From Aquatica leii (lineage: Eukaryota; Arthropoda; Insecta; Coleoptera; Lampyridae), in assembly GCA_035610365.1 (NCBI GenBank), contig CM069439.1:8308001-8372000 (forward strand): DNA of 64,000 nt. The letters are read 5' to 3'. The notes beneath the pieces were generated by a model, which did not search any database, was not told the origin of the DNA, and saw only the letters and a program-made list of their open reading frames with translations. The number at the start of each line of letters is the position of its first letter. Position 1 is the first letter of the stretch. The translations under genes were made by a program, and so were the position numbers. This document shows positions 61,386 through 64,000 of the stretch, piece by piece.

Positions 61386-63000
61386 TGTAATAGGTATGTT
61401 AATTTAGAACCGCGTTAAGATACGCTGATGTAAAACATGATGATCTCGGTTATTATAACATACAAAATCGGTTAAATGAAAAGAAATATACCTTATGTTC
61501 ATTACTACATTTGCTGAATTCAACGAGTTTTTATTTATACCAACTAGAACACGAACAAAGTAAAGATTTTTATTTTGGCTAAATGAGTAAAATCTATAGA
61601 GCAATAGTAGTTTTTGGCAACTCTAGTAAGATAGGTATTTTCGTTTTACATTACATTATAGAATACATAATATCAATGTCTATAGCAAAAGAAATAATTA
61701 ACTAACTTCATCACAAAACCCTAATGGAAATATGCACTGTATAGTGCACATTACCATGATTTTATGAGTTTGGCTATAGCTGCATTAATTAAATACCCTT
61801 AATCAAAATTGCATTTCTCGTTGCAATATTCAATTTTAATTTAAAATGTTTAATGTATGTTCCACTACAAACCAATTATTATTTTAATAAACAAATACTG
61901 TTGAAGCATTTACATATTAAAATAGATTATCTTGAAAAAACTTTATTATCAAAACCAATTTAAAATGATTTTATTAAAAATTTACACAAACTTCTTTAAA
62001 ATTAATATTATGGTGCATTCGAGCGTAAATGATTGGGGCTAATTGTTATCAGATGTACTCAGAATACGCACAAGAAACCAAATAATTTCAATTTTATTAC
62101 AGAAAAATAAATTAAAACATTTGTAGGTATACATATGTGTACAATGTGTACATACATAGATATATTTGTTATACAATGTAGTACAATTTAAATAATATCT
62201 GCGTATACACGATGGTAGAAAAAGTTGTTAAGGCCATAAGTAAGGTTTTTTAACAATCGATTAAATTGATAGAAAAAAAATTAAGTGCGAAAATTTTATC
62301 AGTACCTACATTCATTTTCTAATGTGTGGTTCAAAATGAAACTTCTAATTGCAAATTTAAGCAGTGAAACTCCGTTTATATTTCTATTTATATAGTTTAT
62401 ATAAAACATTACATTTTCATTGTAAAATTATACATCTGTTTTATAAATATTTTAAGATCTAAGATCTCCTTAATATCTTCAATATTATGCTCTAGATAAA
62501 CTATTAAAATGAATTAATAATAGAATAAAAATTATTAATAAAATAAACTAAACCTTTAGTCTATTATTAAATAATAATTGATCGTAAATATCTTTGCTTA
62601 AGGTTACAAAATAAGCAAGAAATGCGTAAAAGAAATGTGCAAATGTTACGAAAATTTGTCAAATTTTAATAATTTTTACTAGAAAAAATTTAAACAAGCG
62701 TTATTTTAGAAATATAAAAATACGGTTAAATTATAAAAAGAAATGCGCTATTTAAGTATGTTTACATATCGTTTACAGATATTTATTATAATTTCTACTT
62801 TCCGAGATACTACTTAAGAAATTAAATTTTCCATTTCATTTTTAAACTTATTTAAAAAAATCTAAAAAAAAATAAAAACCACTTCTACGTTATTAATTTT
62901 TGCCATTTAGAAAATGTTATCCTAAAATTTTAGTTCCGACGTTTTGTTTCCGAGAAACCATCATTTTAAGCGTTAATTGTATTTTTTATTACAAATTTAA
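61386..63000. repeat. Array unit 4, partial and diverged
   Basis: Matches resume at about 61525 (ACCAACTAGAACACGAACAA, then TAAAATCTATAGAGCAA) and run to TTATCCTAAAATTTTAGTTC near 62920. They include an inserted AT-rich stretch at 62250-62780 not found in units 1-3. The exon-like segments are absent. Confidence 0.65.
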
Positions 63001-63734
63001 CAATATATAATATTGATGATAATATTTAAAAAATGTTTATTTAAAAAGAAATCATTTAAAACAAACGCTTCATGATATCTTTTATCCTATTTCTGATTTG
63101 AATCAGCTATATATTTGAAGAAAATATTTTCTTCTTAATACCACTTTGATGAATGAAGTTAAAAAAAACTTGAAAAGGTATAATGGTCAATAATAAAAAT
63201 TAGTTGAAAACTGCAGCTTATAATAATTATCAAATACGCTACTCAAACGAGCTTAGGACACTATGGTTTAGTTGAAAGTCATCGTCTAAAGTAAATTTTT
63301 ATCATACATTTTTTACAGTTCCATACTTTATTATAGATAAAAAAATTCAAACAACAAATTGACCCATTCATAAATGTCTTGTTTACTGTTATTACAAATT
63401 TTAATGAATTTTCCTACTAAATTCTCTTTAAATCGTCGAAAAAAGATAAAGATCAGTTATAGAACAATTTAGTAACTACAATCACTTAACACAAATAATA
63501 CCAGTTTAACTGAACTTGCGGCCCAAAAAATTAGATGCAAACAATACGAGCATAAAAAAACTCATAAAGAACATGCATAGCACGAAACGGCGTAATGCAT
63601 ACATCAAATGCTAAATCTATAAAAAAATTCAGTTTGAATGCAAACTTTACCTATTATTAACTAAAAATAAATAAACAAAAATAACAAAAATAACGAAAAA
63701 TTAGTATGTTCTCATTTCAAAGTAAAAAAACAAG
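63001..63734. other. Spacer between array units 4 and 5
   Basis: AT-rich, with no clear match to the other units and no gene seen. Confidence 0.35.
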
Positions 63735-64000
63735 AAACGTAGCAACAGTAGTTTTTGGCAAGTTTAGTAAGATAGGTATTTTCGTTTCACATTACATTAT
63801 AGAATACATAATATGTATGTCTACAGCAAAAGAAATAATTAATTAACTTCATCACAAAACACTGATGCAAATATGTACTGCATAGTGCAAATTACCACAA
63901 CTTTATGAGTTTGGCTATATAGCTGCATTAATTAAATATCCTTTATCAAAATTGCATTTCTCATTGCAATATTCAATTTTAATTTAAATTGTTTAATGCA
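63735..64000. repeat. Array unit 5, start, cut by window edge
   Basis: GCAACAGTAGTTTTTGGC, then TTCATTGCAATATTCAATTT-like sequence match 61592-61860. The array continues past the window. Confidence 0.65.

Overview
The window reads as AT-rich animal nuclear DNA, most likely from an insect. It has intron-containing genes with short (about 45-60 nt) GT-AG introns, a CYP4-type cytochrome P450, and an EF-1alpha gene whose coding part has no introns. A beetle would fit the intron-free EF-1alpha, but that is inference. Most of the window is transposable-element debris; only three host loci could be assembled with confidence.

Layout. 1-2390: minus-strand, frameshifted non-LTR retrotransposon (coiled-coil ORF1 and AP-endonuclease part of ORF2; the RT lies off the left edge). 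5090-10652: two Penelope-like elements (RT plus GIY-YIG) placed head to head. The right one is interrupted by a Ty3/gypsy element (7604-10207) that has a 4-bp target duplication and, unusually, the same LTR end in inverted orientation at both sides. 10847-19046: a hAT-like region (TTF zinc finger/ZMYM1-type transposase, minus strand) containing a 3.5-kb tandem duplication and a 1.15-kb non-autonomous hAT element with a clean 8-bp target duplication. 19374-21062: a repeat-rich element with CCCAGCA/TGCTGGG ends, a 130-bp minisatellite and a tRNA-derived SINE. 24913-27745: a second, degraded gypsy element in which the integrase runs in one reading frame into an OARD1/TARG1-like macro domain, followed by a CCCH zinc finger. 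28015-29345: a decayed KRBA2-like integrase-derived gene.

Host genes. 30871-33109 (+): a nine-exon CYP4 gene whose exons sum to 499 codons plus stop. 34194-35582 (-): EF-1alpha with a 5'UTR intron and an in-frame TAG at codon 29. 39772-47861 (-): an eight-exon gene for a 777-residue protein with a CUPID (DUF3338) domain of the INAVA/FRMD4/CCDC120 type.

52300-64000 is a tandem array of about 3-kb AT-rich units. Each full unit holds the same decayed exon-like segments, and two units share a 472-bp tract that I read as identical. Five short hammerhead-ribozyme-like motifs are scattered through the window, two of them in the Penelope ends and one at the centre of a 182-bp palindrome.

All assignments come from reading the sequence and remembered family features; no database search or alignment was run.
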